Below are positions 1-9,289 of a DNA stretch of 64,000 nt, in pieces. Source of the DNA: CAIWHR01 sp963734055 (GTDB lineage Bacteria > Pseudomonadota > Gammaproteobacteria > Burkholderiales > Casimicrobiaceae); NCBI GenBank assembly GCA_963734055.1, contig CAVTFQ010000007.1, positions 62,001 through 126,000 of the forward strand. Direction: 5' to 3'. Each line of letters opens with the position of its first letter. Position 1 is the stretch's first letter. The position numbers and the translations under genes were made by a program. The notes below the pieces were generated by a model. The model worked only from the letters and a program-made list of their open reading frames with translations. It was not told the DNA's origin and ran no database searches.

Positions 1-2
1 AC

Positions 3-89
3 AACAACAATCGCAAACTCTACTCGAGCGAATACGCGATCGATCCGTCGTTGCGTCCGAAACTGGTCATCACGTACTTATTGCCGTAG
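3..89 (+). CDS. possible C-terminal end of an upstream gene
   Basis: The third forward frame is open from the window edge to a TAG at 87-89 and reads as a plausible C-terminus (ending LRPKLVITYLLP). All three forward frames are open here, so this choice rests only on the residue composition. Product unknown; the rest of the gene would lie left of the window. Confidence 0.22.
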   Translation, partial: NNNRKLYSSEYAIDPSLRPKLVITYLLP

Positions 90-290
90 CGACCGCCTGC
101 CGTCGCAGCAGACACGCCCACACAGGCGCGGCAGCGACGCCGGCCGCTCCTCTTTGCGCCCCAATTCCTGTGTTGTTCCACAAGACCGCTATAGTCCCAT
201 CGGACTGAAGTTCGAAGGCATATGATCGAAATGGGTCGATTCCGAGCGGCTGTGCCAGACGCGTCTTCCCGGCTCGAGAGGGGGTCAATC

Positions 291-986
291 ATGGCGGTTT
301 GTCGCTGGTCCCGCGTCGTTGCGCTGCTGGCGTTCTTCGTCCTTCCGGGCCTCGCCTCCGGCCAGGAGCCGGAATCGCCCGATGGCCTGGTGAAGGTCAC
401 TCCGCGCCGGATGGAACTCGCATGGTTGCGGCCGGGGGCCGATTTTCGCCCCTACACCAAGGTGATCGTCGACCGAACCCAGGTCGCGTTCCGGCCCGAC
501 TGGCGGAAGGATTACAACCTCAATGCCTCGGTGGGAGCCTGGGTGTCGCAGGAGCAGGCCGACAGGATCATGGCGGCCGCCCAGACCAATTTCGACGAGA
601 TCTTTCGCGACGCGTTTCGCAAGGCCGGGTACGAAGTGGTCGCGGCCCCCGGGCCGGATGTGCTGCGGGTGAACTCGGGTATTCTGGACCTCGTGGTCAA
701 CGCGCCGCTCGGCGCGAGCGAAGGGCAAACGACGTGGATCATCAGCGCAGGTCAGGCTGCGCTGATCGTGGAAGTCCGCGATTCGACCACCCACGCATTG
801 CTCGGGCGGGTAGCGGACAGGCGCGAGACCCAGTATCTGGGACGGCAGCTGGCGACCACCGCGACGAACGTCTACGATTTCCGCCTGCTGTTCAATCTTT
901 GGGCGGGCATCTGCACCAGGGCCCTCGAAGAATTGAAGACCGTGTCGCCGGTACCGAAGGACCTGAAGCCCAATCAGCGCCTTTAG
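291..986 (+). CDS. secreted DUF3313-like protein
   Basis: Predicted exported protein of 231 residues, probably periplasmic or outer-membrane associated. The start at 291 was preferred to 222 because it puts a typical signal peptide first (MAVCRWSRVV, hydrophobic core, LASGQ cleavage region) and follows a purine-rich stretch (gagaggggg). The mature part contains ELAWLRPGADFRPYTKVIVD, typical of the DUF3313 family, whose members are uncharacterised and often lipoproteins. No lipobox cysteine follows this signal peptide, so anchoring is uncertain. It is a single gene in front of the cyclase gene and no function can be assigned beyond the family. Confidence 0.7.
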   Translation: MAVCRWSRVVALLAFFVLPGLASGQEPESPDGLVKVTPRRMELAWLRPGADFRPYTKVIVDRTQVAFRPDWRKDYNLNASVGAWVSQEQADRIMAAAQTNFDEIFRDAFRKAGYEVVAAPGPDVLRVNSGILDLVVNAPLGASEGQTTWIISAGQAALIVEVRDSTTHALLGRVADRRETQYLGRQLATTATNVYDFRLLFNLWAGICTRALEELKTVSPVPKDLKPNQRL

Positions 987-1127
987 ACCGCTCGGGAATC
1001 GGCGGCATCGGCCAATGCCTTGCGGTCGCTCGGGACACGATCGACCCGATCCGCGCGCAGTGAAGACTGGACGCTCGCGTACTCGGGCGAATGTCCTCGG
1101 CAAATCACCGACCCGCCGCTTCCCACC

Positions 1128-1835
1128 ATGCCTGTCACGATAAAGCACCCTCGCATCGTGGTCGCGTTCGACCTGTGCTCGTCCTCGCAGATCATGGAGG
1201 ACCTGTTGCTCAGTGAAAAGTTCGACCACTACGAAGCGTTCCTCACCTGCATCAAGCGATGGCTGATGAATTGGACCGAGCGGCATGCACCGCCCAAGGG
1301 CCGCTTCGAGCTCTACAAGTTCACCGGCGACGGTTGGATCCTGCTGTTCCCCGACACGATTGGCGGTGCCGCCCTGATGGGGTTCATGTACAGCCTGTGC
1401 GAAATGATCAACGCGGAACTGGACCGGCACATCATTCCGAGCCTGAGCAGCGTGCCGTCGGTGCTCGGAGCGACGCTGGGCGTCGAGGCCGGCAACCTGA
1501 TCAGGATGACGATGAACGAGCGCGAGGAGTACGTCGGGCGAGCCGTGAATATCGCGTGCAGGCTGCAAGACGCCGTCAAGGACGAGCAATCTCGTTCCGC
1601 CTGCTATCAGGCGCTCATCTCTTCCCGCTTCTACAACGAGCGCCTCTCGCAAGTGAGGATTCCGTACAAGGTGGAACCGACAACGTGCTCGTTGAGGAAC
1701 GTCTTGCGCGGCAGCGGTTTTGCGTGCCGGAGAATCGATTTCACGGTCGACGGGTCAGGGGGCGTTTTGCCGTGGCCTGCGCGTGAGACGTCGGGCTGGA
1801 CTTGTGCGCGCTCGAACTGGGGTAGCCCGCCCTGA
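1128..1835 (+). CDS. class III adenylate/guanylate cyclase domain protein
   Basis: A 235-residue soluble protein that is mostly one class III nucleotide cyclase catalytic domain. Both metal-binding aspartates are visible: D15 in AFDLCSSS and D68 in FTGDGW. The transition-state pair N141/R145 is present in YVGRAVNIACRL, so activity is likely. No sensor or membrane segment precedes the domain. The ATG at 1128 was chosen because the domain begins directly after it; a TTG at 1020 would add residues unlike the family. The last 45 residues look unrelated to cyclases. Whether it makes cAMP or cGMP cannot be told. Confidence 0.72.
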   Translation: MPVTIKHPRIVVAFDLCSSSQIMEDLLLSEKFDHYEAFLTCIKRWLMNWTERHAPPKGRFELYKFTGDGWILLFPDTIGGAALMGFMYSLCEMINAELDRHIIPSLSSVPSVLGATLGVEAGNLIRMTMNEREEYVGRAVNIACRLQDAVKDEQSRSACYQALISSRFYNERLSQVRIPYKVEPTTCSLRNVLRGSGFACRRIDFTVDGSGGVLPWPARETSGWTCARSNWGSPP

Positions 1836-1995
1836 CAGGAAGCGCGTCCATCGCTCGGACACGAGCCGGCGCAGCATTGCGGTTCGGGCGTCGTTGCAAG
1901 GTGCATGGCTGTCGCAACGATGTAGAAATTGCACAGCGCGGAGACGGGAACTGCGTCGACGGACGGGGTGTCGAAATGTTTGTTTGGGACAATAG

Positions 1996-2010
1996 TGTCT
2001 CGGCGAGACA
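1996..2010. promoter_or_regulatory. perfect short dyad upstream of the PQQ dehydrogenase gene
   Basis: TGTCTC-GGC-GAGACA is an exact 6-bp inverted repeat with a 3-bp centre, 61 bp before the dehydrogenase start. Spacing and symmetry suit an operator for a dimeric regulator, but no regulator or second copy is known here, and chance occurrence is possible. Confidence 0.2.
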
Positions 2011-2070
2011 GTCGAAAGCGACCCGACGATAGAGGGGGGCCAAGTCTGCCAACCGCCTGGAGGTTTTCCC

Positions 2071-4593
2071 ATGCAGCTTCGATCCTCTTCTTCATCAACT
2101 CGCCGGCGAACCGCGGGCGGCTGGCTTGCGATCGCCTTCGGCGTGCTCCTGCTTCTTTTCGGGACTGCAATTTTCCTCGGCGGCATCTGGCTGATCGTGC
2201 TCGGCGGGGCGTGGTACTACACCATTGCCGGAGCGGGGTTCATCGCTGCCGCTCTCGGATTCCTGGTGGGCGCTGCGTGGGGTGTTTGGATCTATCTCCT
2301 CACTTACGTCTTAACATGGGCCTGGGCGGTGTGGGAAGTCGGCTGGGACGGCTGGGCGCTGGTGCCGTGGCTGGTCGTGCCGACGGTCTTCGCCCTCATC
2401 GCTCTTTGCTTCATTCCGGCCTTGCGCGGCGGTTCACGGGGGGGCGCGCGCGCCCTGTTCGTGGAAGATACGAAGCGAGGCTGGACGAGCCGGCCTCGGG
2501 TCGGGGAAGTCGTCGAATCCCGTTTTTCCGGTCGCGCGAGTTCAATTGCGGGAACCGGAGCGGTTCTCGCGATCGTTGTGGTGGCTGGCGCCCTGGCGTT
2601 TCACGTCGCCGCCCTGGGAAACGGTGCCGCGGCGCAACAAACCAGGACGGGATCCGGCGGCGAAGCGCCGGGCGCCGCCGTCGACTCAGCGGGGAGCGAC
2701 TGGACGGCCTACGGCGGAACCAGCCACGCGCTGCGCTATTCGGCGCTGGACCAGATCAATCGCAGCAACGTCGGCCGGCTCCAGCGCGCCTGGACCTATC
2801 GCACCGGCGACCTTCCCGACGAGAAAGCCAAGGGAAAATACTCACCGGAGACGACGCCGATCAAGGTCGGAGACCGACTCTATCTGTGCTCGGCCAAGAA
2901 CATCATGATCGCCCTCGATGCCGGCACAGGCAAGCAGCTGTGGCGCTTCGATCCGAAAGTCTCCGACGACGCCATTCCTTACGGAGCGACGTGCCGTGGC
3001 GTCGCCTATTACAAAGATCCGGCTGCGGCCTCCGACCAAGCGTGCGGAACGCGGATTCTTGAAGCGACTCTCGACGCGCGGCTGCTCGCGGTCGACGCGA
3101 ACACGGGAAGGCCGTGTTCGAATTTCGGCCGTAACGGCACGGTCGACCTCACCGAGGGCATTGGCGAAACGGTTCCCGGCTGGTACGGGAACGTGGCGGC
3201 GCCGACCGTCGTTCGAAACGTCATCGTGCTGGGCGCACAGGTCAAGGACGGTCAGGCGGAGGATGCTCCATCCGGCGTGATCCGAGGCTATGACGTCGTC
3301 ACCGGCAAGCTCGCCTGGGCCTGGGACATGGGTCACCCGGAGCGCACCGGCGCGCCGCCGCCCGGGGAGACCTATACGCGAGGAACGCCGAACATGTGGA
3401 CATCGGCGGCCGGCGATGACGCCCTCGGGTACGTGTACGTGCCGCTCGGCAATTCCTCGGTCGACTATTACGGCGGCAACCGCAAGAGGTTCGAAAACGA
3501 GTTCAATAGCTCGCTGGTCGCGATCGACGTTACGACCGGCAAGCCGGTCTGGCACTTTCAGACGGTCCACTACGACCTCTGGGACTACGATCTGGGCTCG
3601 CAGCCCACTCTCGTCGAATTCCCGACCAAAGACGGCACCATTCCGGCCGTCGTTCTACCGAGCAAGCAGGGGGAGATCTATGTTCTCGACCGGCGCACGG
3701 GAAAGTCGTTGTTTCCGGTCGAGGAGCGAAAGGTGCCGACGGGAGGCGTCGAACCGCAGAATCTTTCGCCCACGCAGCCGTACTCCGCTTACCACTCCGT
3801 GGCCAAGCCTCCGCTGTCCGAGAGAGACATGTGGGGTATTTCGCCGCTGGATCAGCTGTGGTGCCGGATCCAGTTCCATCGGAAGACCTATCTGGGGCGC
3901 TATACGCCGCCGACGACCAAGACCTGGTTCCTCGAGTATCCCGGCTACAACGGCGGTTCCGATTGGGGCAGCGTCGCGGTCGATCCAAAGCGCGGCATCC
4001 TGATCGCCAACTACAACAACATGGCGAACAACGATCGCCTGCTGCCACGGGAGAGGGCGGATGCGCTCGGCCTGAAGCCGATCGACGTCCCGCATAAGCC
4101 GAAGAAGCCGGGTCGCATCGAATACGGTCCGCAGGCCGGCGCCCCCTACGCGATCGAAGTCAACCCTGGCTGGCGCACGGCGACCGGGCTGATGTGCACC
4201 CGCCCGCCGTACGGCGGCATCACCGCGATCGAGCTCGCAACGGGCAAGACGCTTTGGGATGAGCCGCTTGGCGAGGCGCGGGAAAACGGCCCCTGGGGGA
4301 TCCCTTCGAAGCTGCCATTCACCATCGGTACGCCGAACAACGGCGGCGCGCTGATCACCGCAAGCGGGCTCGTATTCATCGCCGCGGCAACCGACAACAT
4401 GATCCGCGCGATCGATATCGATACCGGCAAGGTCCTTTGGGAGGACAAGCTGCCCGCGGGAGGCCAGGCAACGCCGATGGCGTTCGAGGCCAATGGCCGC
4501 GAATATATCGGCTTCATGGCCGGCGGGCACCATTTCATGCATACGCCGGTCGGCGATTACGTGCTGGCTTACGCGCTGCCGCGGACGAGCTAG
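2071..4593 (+). CDS. membrane-bound PQQ-dependent dehydrogenase, glucose/quinate/shikimate family
   Basis: An 840-residue quinoprotein that should oxidise a sugar, polyol or quinate-like substrate in the periplasm and pass electrons to ubiquinone. Residues 1-120 hold about four to five membrane segments, as in glucose dehydrogenase (Gcd). After a linker the eight-bladed PQQ propeller begins near residue 210 (DWTAYGGTSHALRYSALDQI) and runs to the end. Repeated blade motifs such as ALDAGTGKQLW, AIDVTTGKPVW and AIDIDTGKVLW are clear. There is no fused cytochrome c domain. A good ribosome site (ctggagg) precedes the ATG. No PQQ synthesis genes are nearby. Family assignment is firm; substrate is not, so no gene symbol is given. 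Confidence 0.88.
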   Translation: MQLRSSSSSTRRRTAGGWLAIAFGVLLLLFGTAIFLGGIWLIVLGGAWYYTIAGAGFIAAALGFLVGAAWGVWIYLLTYVLTWAWAVWEVGWDGWALVPWLVVPTVFALIALCFIPALRGGSRGGARALFVEDTKRGWTSRPRVGEVVESRFSGRASSIAGTGAVLAIVVVAGALAFHVAALGNGAAAQQTRTGSGGEAPGAAVDSAGSDWTAYGGTSHALRYSALDQINRSNVGRLQRAWTYRTGDLPDEKAKGKYSPETTPIKVGDRLYLCSAKNIMIALDAGTGKQLWRFDPKVSDDAIPYGATCRGVAYYKDPAAASDQACGTRILEATLDARLLAVDANTGRPCSNFGRNGTVDLTEGIGETVPGWYGNVAAPTVVRNVIVLGAQVKDGQAEDAPSGVIRGYDVVTGKLAWAWDMGHPERTGAPPPGETYTRGTPNMWTSAAGDDALGYVYVPLGNSSVDYYGGNRKRFENEFNSSLVAIDVTTGKPVWHFQTVHYDLWDYDLGSQPTLVEFPTKDGTIPAVVLPSKQGEIYVLDRRTGKSLFPVEERKVPTGGVEPQNLSPTQPYSAYHSVAKPPLSERDMWGISPLDQLWCRIQFHRKTYLGRYTPPTTKTWFLEYPGYNGGSDWGSVAVDPKRGILIANYNNMANNDRLLPRERADALGLKPIDVPHKPKKPGRIEYGPQAGAPYAIEVNPGWRTATGLMCTRPPYGGITAIELATGKTLWDEPLGEARENGPWGIPSKLPFTIGTPNNGGALITASGLVFIAAATDNMIRAIDIDTGKVLWEDKLPAGGQATPMAFEANGREYIGFMAGGHHFMHTPVGDYVLAYALPRTS

Positions 4594-4738
4594 CTGTGAC
4601 CGATGCCCCCTCGCCGGCAACAGTTGAACGGACAGGCCGCAAGTCCGCGGCGGTTCGGTGACGGTGCCCCTTGGGGCGCTCGATTGATCCGTCCGTGATC
4701 GGCAAGGCAAGAAAGCACCCGTAGCGACCCACCGGCCG

Positions 4739-5014
4739 TTATCCGCCCTGCAGGGCGAAGTCGGTCGCACTCAGGCTCACGAGAATCGCGAGAAAGAAGA
4801 AGCCGGCGACCGCGGCAACCCAGACCATGGGTGCCGCGCTGCGCAACCTCATGTAGACGAGCATCACCAGCAGGGCCTTCGCGACGGCGACTCCGAGGTT
4901 GATGATCAGGTTCAAGCGGCCGAGCGGAATGAACGAAGTGCCGCAGGTGAGGGCGAGCAGAAACATCAGGCCGATCCATACGGCCACGTAGCGCTTGAGG
5001 GACGGCGAATTCAT
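4739..5014 (-). CDS. ctaF: caa3-type cytochrome c oxidase subunit IV
   Basis: A 91-residue protein with three hydrophobic segments (near residues 10-25, 35-55 and 63-83), the size and topology of the small prokaryotic COX4 subunit. It stabilises the oxidase core and has no catalytic role. Its ATG at 5014 overlaps the stop of subunit III by 4 bp, so it is translationally coupled as the last gene of the respiratory operon. The start is fixed by this overlap and by the length of the family; the much longer open frame upstream is a shadow of subunits I and III. Confidence 0.82.
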   Translation of the reverse strand: MNSPSLKRYVAVWIGLMFLLALTCGTSFIPLGRLNLIINLGVAVAKALLVMLVYMRLRSAAPMVWVAAVAGFFFLAILVSLSATDFALQGG

Positions 5015-5685
5015 GCGCGCGAAATCAGATAGAGGCAGGGATAGAGGAAGATCCACACCAGGTCGACGAAGTGCCAATAGAGGCCGACGGTTTCCACCCG
5101 ATCGGCCAGCACATTGGGCCGAGCCCGCCACGCGAGCCACGCGTACCCGTATACCAGCGCGATGCCGATGGTCAGGTGCAGCAGGTGCACGAGCGTGGTC
5201 GTGTAGTACAGCCCGAAGAATACGAGCGCTCCCGGCATATAGTGCGGATCGAACGCAAAATTCACGGTCGGTACCAGATGCTCGCGGTAATCGATCGCGT
5301 ACTCGGTGAGCTTGACGGCGGCGAACGTCACGCCCAGCGTGCCCGTCACGACCATCAGGGCGGCCGATGCCTTGCGCGCATTCAGCGCGGCGCTGCGCAC
5401 GGCGAGGGCCATGAAGAAGCTGCTCGTCAGCAGGATCCCGGTGTTGAGCGTTCCGAGCACGACATTGGTGTGTCGGCTGGCCGCGGCGAACGCCTCGGGA
5501 AAGCGGAGTCGAGCGATCGCGTACGCGAAGAACAGCGTACCGAAGAACAGCGTCTCGGTTGCAACAAAGATCCACATGCCGAGCGTCGCGGCCGCGCGCT
5601 GCTGCGGCGCGTCGACAAATTGCGAGGCGACGCGCAGGTGCGGCCCGTCGTTCTTCAGAGGAAGGTGCCCCACGCCCGTCGCCAC
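5011..5685 (-). CDS. ctaE: cytochrome c oxidase subunit III
   Basis: A 224-residue integral membrane protein of the heme-copper oxidase subunit III family. Family signatures are the stretch WIFVATETLFFGTLFFAY in the first membrane helix, the glutamate-containing segment near residue 45, and the C-terminal WHFVDLVWIFLYPCLY. It carries no cofactor and supports proton uptake and stability of subunit I. It lies 12 bp after ctaD and overlaps ctaF. The length suits the shorter caa3-type subunit III with five predicted helices. Confidence 0.9.
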   Translation of the reverse strand: MATGVGHLPLKNDGPHLRVASQFVDAPQQRAAATLGMWIFVATETLFFGTLFFAYAIARLRFPEAFAAASRHTNVVLGTLNTGILLTSSFFMALAVRSAALNARKASAALMVVTGTLGVTFAAVKLTEYAIDYREHLVPTVNFAFDPHYMPGALVFFGLYYTTTLVHLLHLTIGIALVYGYAWLAWRARPNVLADRVETVGLYWHFVDLVWIFLYPCLYLISRA

Positions 5686-5697
5686 GGCTCCTCCGGC

Positions 5698-7389
5698 TCA
5701 GTGCGTTCCCTCGCGCGCCTGCACGACGCCGCTTGACAACGTGGCCGCCCGATAGGCGTACGGGGGGCCGGAAACGGTCGGAGCGATCACGAAGTTGTGC
5801 GGCGGCGGCGGTGATGGCACCTGCCATTCGAGGCCGGTGGCGCGCCAGGGATTCGCCGACGCGCGCGGCCCGCGGAACAGCGACCAGCCGAGATACACGA
5901 GCGGCAGCCCGTAGCCGAGCGCGAGGATCAGCGCGCCGGCCGAAGACAAGACGTTGAGCGTCTGGAATTCCGGCGGATAGGCGTGGTAGCGGCGCGGCAT
6001 GCCTGCGATGCCGAGGAGGTATTGCGGGAAGAAGGTGAAGTTGAAGCCGACGAAGAGGAGGATGGCGGCGAAGCGCGCCCAGCGGTCCGAATAGAGACGG
6101 CCAGTGATCTTGGGCCACCAGAAGTGGATGCCGCCGAGGTAGGCCGAAACCGTGCCGCCCACCATGATGTAGTGGAAGTGCGCGACAACAAAATACGTGT
6201 CGGTCAGGTGCACGTCGAGCGCGAGCGATGCGAGGAACAGCCCGGTCATGCCGCCGATGGTGAACAGGCCGACGAAACCGAGCGCGTACAGCAATGGCGC
6301 GGCGAACGTGATCCGGCCGTGCCACAGCGTCGCCGTCCAGTTGAATACCTTGATCGCCGACGGGATTGCGACGAGGAAGCTCAGCATCGAGAACACGAGC
6401 CCCGCGAATAGTGACTGGCCGGACACGAACATGTGATGGCCCCACACCAGGAAGCCGATGACGGCGATGCCTATGATCGCGTAGGCCATCGTGCGATAGC
6501 CGAAGATGGGGTTGCGCGCGAAGCAGGCGACGATCTCGCTGACCACTCCCATCGCGGGCAGCACCATGACGTAGACGGCAGGATGGGAGTAGAACCAGAA
6601 CAGGTGCTGAAACAGCAGAGGGTCGCCGCCCAGGGCGGGGTCGAAGATGCCGATACCGAACACGCGCTCCACCGCGAGCAGCACCAGCGTCATGGCGAGC
6701 ACGGGCGTGGCGAGCAGCAGGATGACGGAGGTCGCGTAATGCGCCCAGACGAACAGCGGCAGCCGAAACCAGGTGAGGCCCGGCGCACGCAACTTGTGAA
6801 TGGTGACGATGAAATTGAGGCCCGTGAGTATCGACGAGAATCCGACGACGAAGACGCCGGCGAGGACGTAGACCACGTGGGTGTTGGAGAATAGCGTCGA
6901 GAACGGCGCGTAGAAGGTCCAGCCGGTATCGACGCCGCCGAGGATCATTGCGGCGATGGTGAACGCCGCGCCACCGACGTAGACGTACCAGCTCGCGAGG
7001 TTCAGGCGCGGAAATGCGAGATCGCGGGCCCCGATCATCAGGGGGATCAGGAAATTGCCGAGCGTTGCCGGGATCGACGGGATCAGGAAGAACCACACCA
7101 TGATCACGCCGTGCATCGTGAACAGCTTGTTGTAGGTCTCCGCCGAAACGACGTCGCCGACGGGGGTGGCGAGCTCCACACGCATCAACGTCGCCGCCGC
7201 GCCACCGATGAAGAAGAAGAAGGTTATCGACACCGCGTACAGGATCGCGATGCGCTTGTGGTCGTGCGTGGTGAGCCAGGACCGCAAGGTGAGACCGGCA
7301 TCCAGATAGCTCGACGGCGGATGAGCGGCACGCACGATCGGCGCGTCGGGTGCGAGGTCGTCGCCGCGGTGCGCGTCGGCAAGCTTCAT
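5698..7389 (-). CDS. ctaD: cytochrome c oxidase subunit I (A2-type, caa3)
   Basis: The 563-residue catalytic subunit carries heme a and the heme a3-CuB centre that reduces oxygen and pumps protons. It has about twelve to thirteen membrane helices. Ligands seen are H93 (TMHGVIM, heme a), H269 and Y273 of the CuB/cross-link motif, and the HFH pair in VVAHFHYIMVGG. The usual HPEVY reads HPAVY here and is preceded by FWFYS. This Y-S form is the mark of A2-type enzymes such as those of Rhodothermus and Thermus, where it replaces the D-channel glutamate. The gene overlaps ctaC by 4 bp. Confidence 0.95.
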   Translation of the reverse strand: MKLADAHRGDDLAPDAPIVRAAHPPSSYLDAGLTLRSWLTTHDHKRIAILYAVSITFFFFIGGAAATLMRVELATPVGDVVSAETYNKLFTMHGVIMVWFFLIPSIPATLGNFLIPLMIGARDLAFPRLNLASWYVYVGGAAFTIAAMILGGVDTGWTFYAPFSTLFSNTHVVYVLAGVFVVGFSSILTGLNFIVTIHKLRAPGLTWFRLPLFVWAHYATSVILLLATPVLAMTLVLLAVERVFGIGIFDPALGGDPLLFQHLFWFYSHPAVYVMVLPAMGVVSEIVACFARNPIFGYRTMAYAIIGIAVIGFLVWGHHMFVSGQSLFAGLVFSMLSFLVAIPSAIKVFNWTATLWHGRITFAAPLLYALGFVGLFTIGGMTGLFLASLALDVHLTDTYFVVAHFHYIMVGGTVSAYLGGIHFWWPKITGRLYSDRWARFAAILLFVGFNFTFFPQYLLGIAGMPRRYHAYPPEFQTLNVLSSAGALILALGYGLPLVYLGWSLFRGPRASANPWRATGLEWQVPSPPPPHNFVIAPTVSGPPYAYRAATLSSGVVQAREGTH

Positions 7390-8342
7390 CTTGGGGACCC
7401 CCTGTCGTTCGCGAGCGACTTCACGTAGGCGATGAGGTCCACGACGTCGTCCTCGCCGATGCGGCCGAGGAAAGACGGCATGATCGGCTCGTAGCCGGCG
7501 GCCACCTCCTTGAGCGGCAGCAGGATGGAGTCGCGGATGTAGCCTTCGTCGGCGACGATGACGCTGCCGTCGGCGAGCGGCACCGGCCGGCCGAACAGCC
7601 CGGCGAGGTCAGGTGCGTGCACCGCTGCATTGGCGCCATGGCAGCCGCTGCACCCGTATTCGCGGAACAGCGATTCGCCGCGCGCGGCCATGCTCGGCCC
7701 GCCGGCGCGCTCGGCGAGCCAGCGCTGGAATTCAGCCGGTTCCATGACCACCACGTCGCCGCCCATGTGCGCGTGGTCGGTGCCGCAATACTCGGCGCAG
7801 AAGAGATGGAAACGCCCGGTTTGCGTCGGCGTGAACCAGAGGGTCGTGTAGCGCCCGGGCAGGACGTCCTGCTTGAGGCGAAAGGCCGGCACGAAAAAGC
7901 TGTGGATCACGTCCTGCGATGTCATCACGAGCTTCGTCGGTCGGCCGCGGGGCACGTGCATCTCGTCGATCTCGCGCTGGCCTCCCGAATGCTGCAGCTT
8001 CCACATCCACTGTTTGGCAACGACGAACAACTCCATCGAGTCCGGCGGGGCATCGGCGCGCAACACGTAGAGATGCGCCGCCCAGCCGAAGGCGGCGAAG
8101 AACAGGAGCAGCGGGAGGAGTGTCCACGCCACTTCGAAGCGGCGCCGCGCGCGCGCCTGGGCTGCCGGCACGTCCTCGGCGCGGACGACCTTCGATCCGG
8201 ACCGATAACGGATACCGAACACGATCAGGGTGACGAAGATCGCGATCGCGACGGTGACGGTCACGGCCGTTACGGCGTAGAGCAGGAAATCGACCTTGGC
8301 GGCGATCGTCGACGCCTCCGGCGGCAGGAACAGGGCGTTCAT
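7386..8342 (-). CDS. ctaC: cytochrome c oxidase subunit II with fused cytochrome c domain (caa3)
   Basis: A 318-residue subunit that takes electrons through a periplasmic CuA site. It has two N-terminal membrane helices (about 15-45 and 70-92). The CuA ligands are visible: the histidine of DVIHSFFVP and the cysteines, glutamate, histidine and methionine of CAEYCGTDHAHM. A C-terminal c-type heme motif CSGCH near residue 232 and an axial methionine in IMPSFLG make this the c-fused caa3 variant. It overlaps the SCO gene upstream and ctaD downstream by 4 bp each, so stoichiometric coupled translation is likely. Confidence 0.94.
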   Translation of the reverse strand: MNALFLPPEASTIAAKVDFLLYAVTAVTVTVAIAIFVTLIVFGIRYRSGSKVVRAEDVPAAQARARRRFEVAWTLLPLLLFFAAFGWAAHLYVLRADAPPDSMELFVVAKQWMWKLQHSGGQREIDEMHVPRGRPTKLVMTSQDVIHSFFVPAFRLKQDVLPGRYTTLWFTPTQTGRFHLFCAEYCGTDHAHMGGDVVVMEPAEFQRWLAERAGGPSMAARGESLFREYGCSGCHGANAAVHAPDLAGLFGRPVPLADGSVIVADEGYIRDSILLPLKEVAAGYEPIMPSFLGRIGEDDVVDLIAYVKSLANDRGSPR

Positions 8343-9289
8343 CGCTCCGCTGCCTTACCCGACTGCGTGCGCTCGCGGCGGAGGAGGCGCACGACACAGG
8401 CGGCGAGCGCCAGCAAGGCCACGAGACCTGCACCGCGCACCGCGGTCATCGCGGCGAAGCTGTAGCGGCCGGTGCGCGGATCGTAATGGAAGCAGAGCAG
8501 CCAGGTGGGCGGCGGGTCACTGCTGGTCGAAGCCTCGAGGGCTCCGCCATTCTGGGAGGCGGGCGCGGGATGCGGCTTTGCTGTGGCACCCGCTTGCGCG
8601 ATGGCGTTCGCCAATGCATCGGACGCAAAGGCTACGCCATACAGCACGCGCGCGATGCGTCCGTCGCGGCCGACCATCGCGACGCCCGCGGCGTGAGCGT
8701 ATTGATGGCCCGGCTCATCGTAGGCATAACGGAAGCCGAGCGCTTGGGTGACCCGGCGAATTGCCGCGTCGTCACCGGTGAGGAAGTGCCATCCGGTGTG
8801 CCGTTCGGGCGAAGCGCCGAGCACCGCGTCCCTGCGCATCCGCGCCGCGGCAGGCGTTTCGAGCGGCGCAATGCTGATGACGGCGACCTCGAAGTCGCGG
8901 CCGGCGCGCAGCGGCGTCGCGGCGAGACCGGCAGCGAGGCCCTGCAGCACGACGCTGCAGAGGTTCGCACACTCAAAGTACCCGGGAACGACGATCGCCG
9001 GGCGCGCATGCAAGTAATCGGCGAGTGCAACCCGGCGGCCGCTTTCGTCGCGCCATTGCGAATCGAGCGGAAGCGTCGCGTCCGGCCGCGGAGCGAACGC
9101 GATCTCGTTCACAGGCGGCGACAACGCGGCACCGAGGGAGGGCGAAAGGCAAGCCACCCACGCCGCGCCGCCAATGGCCAGCGCGCGCCTGCAGCCTCGA
9201 AGCACGGAGGGGGTGCGAGCCGTCGGGCGGCGGCGATCCCTTCGGCGGGGAGGACTCGAGGGAAAGCGCACTGAGGGCGACGAATGCAT
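8339..9289 (-). CDS. SCO1/SenC-family copper chaperone
   Basis: A 316-residue protein of the SCO/thioredoxin fold that delivers copper to the CuA site of subunit II. An N-terminal hydrophobic stretch (about 36-55) precedes the thioredoxin-like domain. The CxxxC copper motif is C107-A-N-L-C111, and the distal histidine lies in GHQYAHAAG. A second membrane segment near the C-terminus (about 280-300) followed by basic residues suggests a tail anchor. The start at 9289 was chosen because its ATG overlaps the stop of the preceding gene; the longer open frame begins in unrelated sequence. Confidence 0.85.
   Translation of the reverse strand: MHSSPSVRFPSSPPRRRDRRRPTARTPSVLRGCRRALAIGGAAWVACLSPSLGAALSPPVNEIAFAPRPDATLPLDSQWRDESGRRVALADYLHARPAIVVPGYFECANLCSVVLQGLAAGLAATPLRAGRDFEVAVISIAPLETPAAARMRRDAVLGASPERHTGWHFLTGDDAAIRRVTQALGFRYAYDEPGHQYAHAAGVAMVGRDGRIARVLYGVAFASDALANAIAQAGATAKPHPAPASQNGGALEASTSSDPPPTWLLCFHYDPRTGRYSFAAMTAVRGAGLVALLALAACVVRLLRRERTQSGKAAER

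Noticed and set aside
285..1652. 455-residue minus-strand open frame
   Set aside because: It is antisense to the DUF3313 and cyclase genes, arginine/histidine-rich, and has no family features.
6553..6600. HPAVY in place of HPEVY in subunit I as a sign of inactivation
   Set aside because: The neighbouring Y-S residues show the A2-type proton channel, so the enzyme is expected to be active.
4739..7096. 785-residue minus-strand frame over the oxidase genes
   Set aside because: Only its last 91 residues are real (subunit IV). The rest is a frame shadow of subunits I and III.
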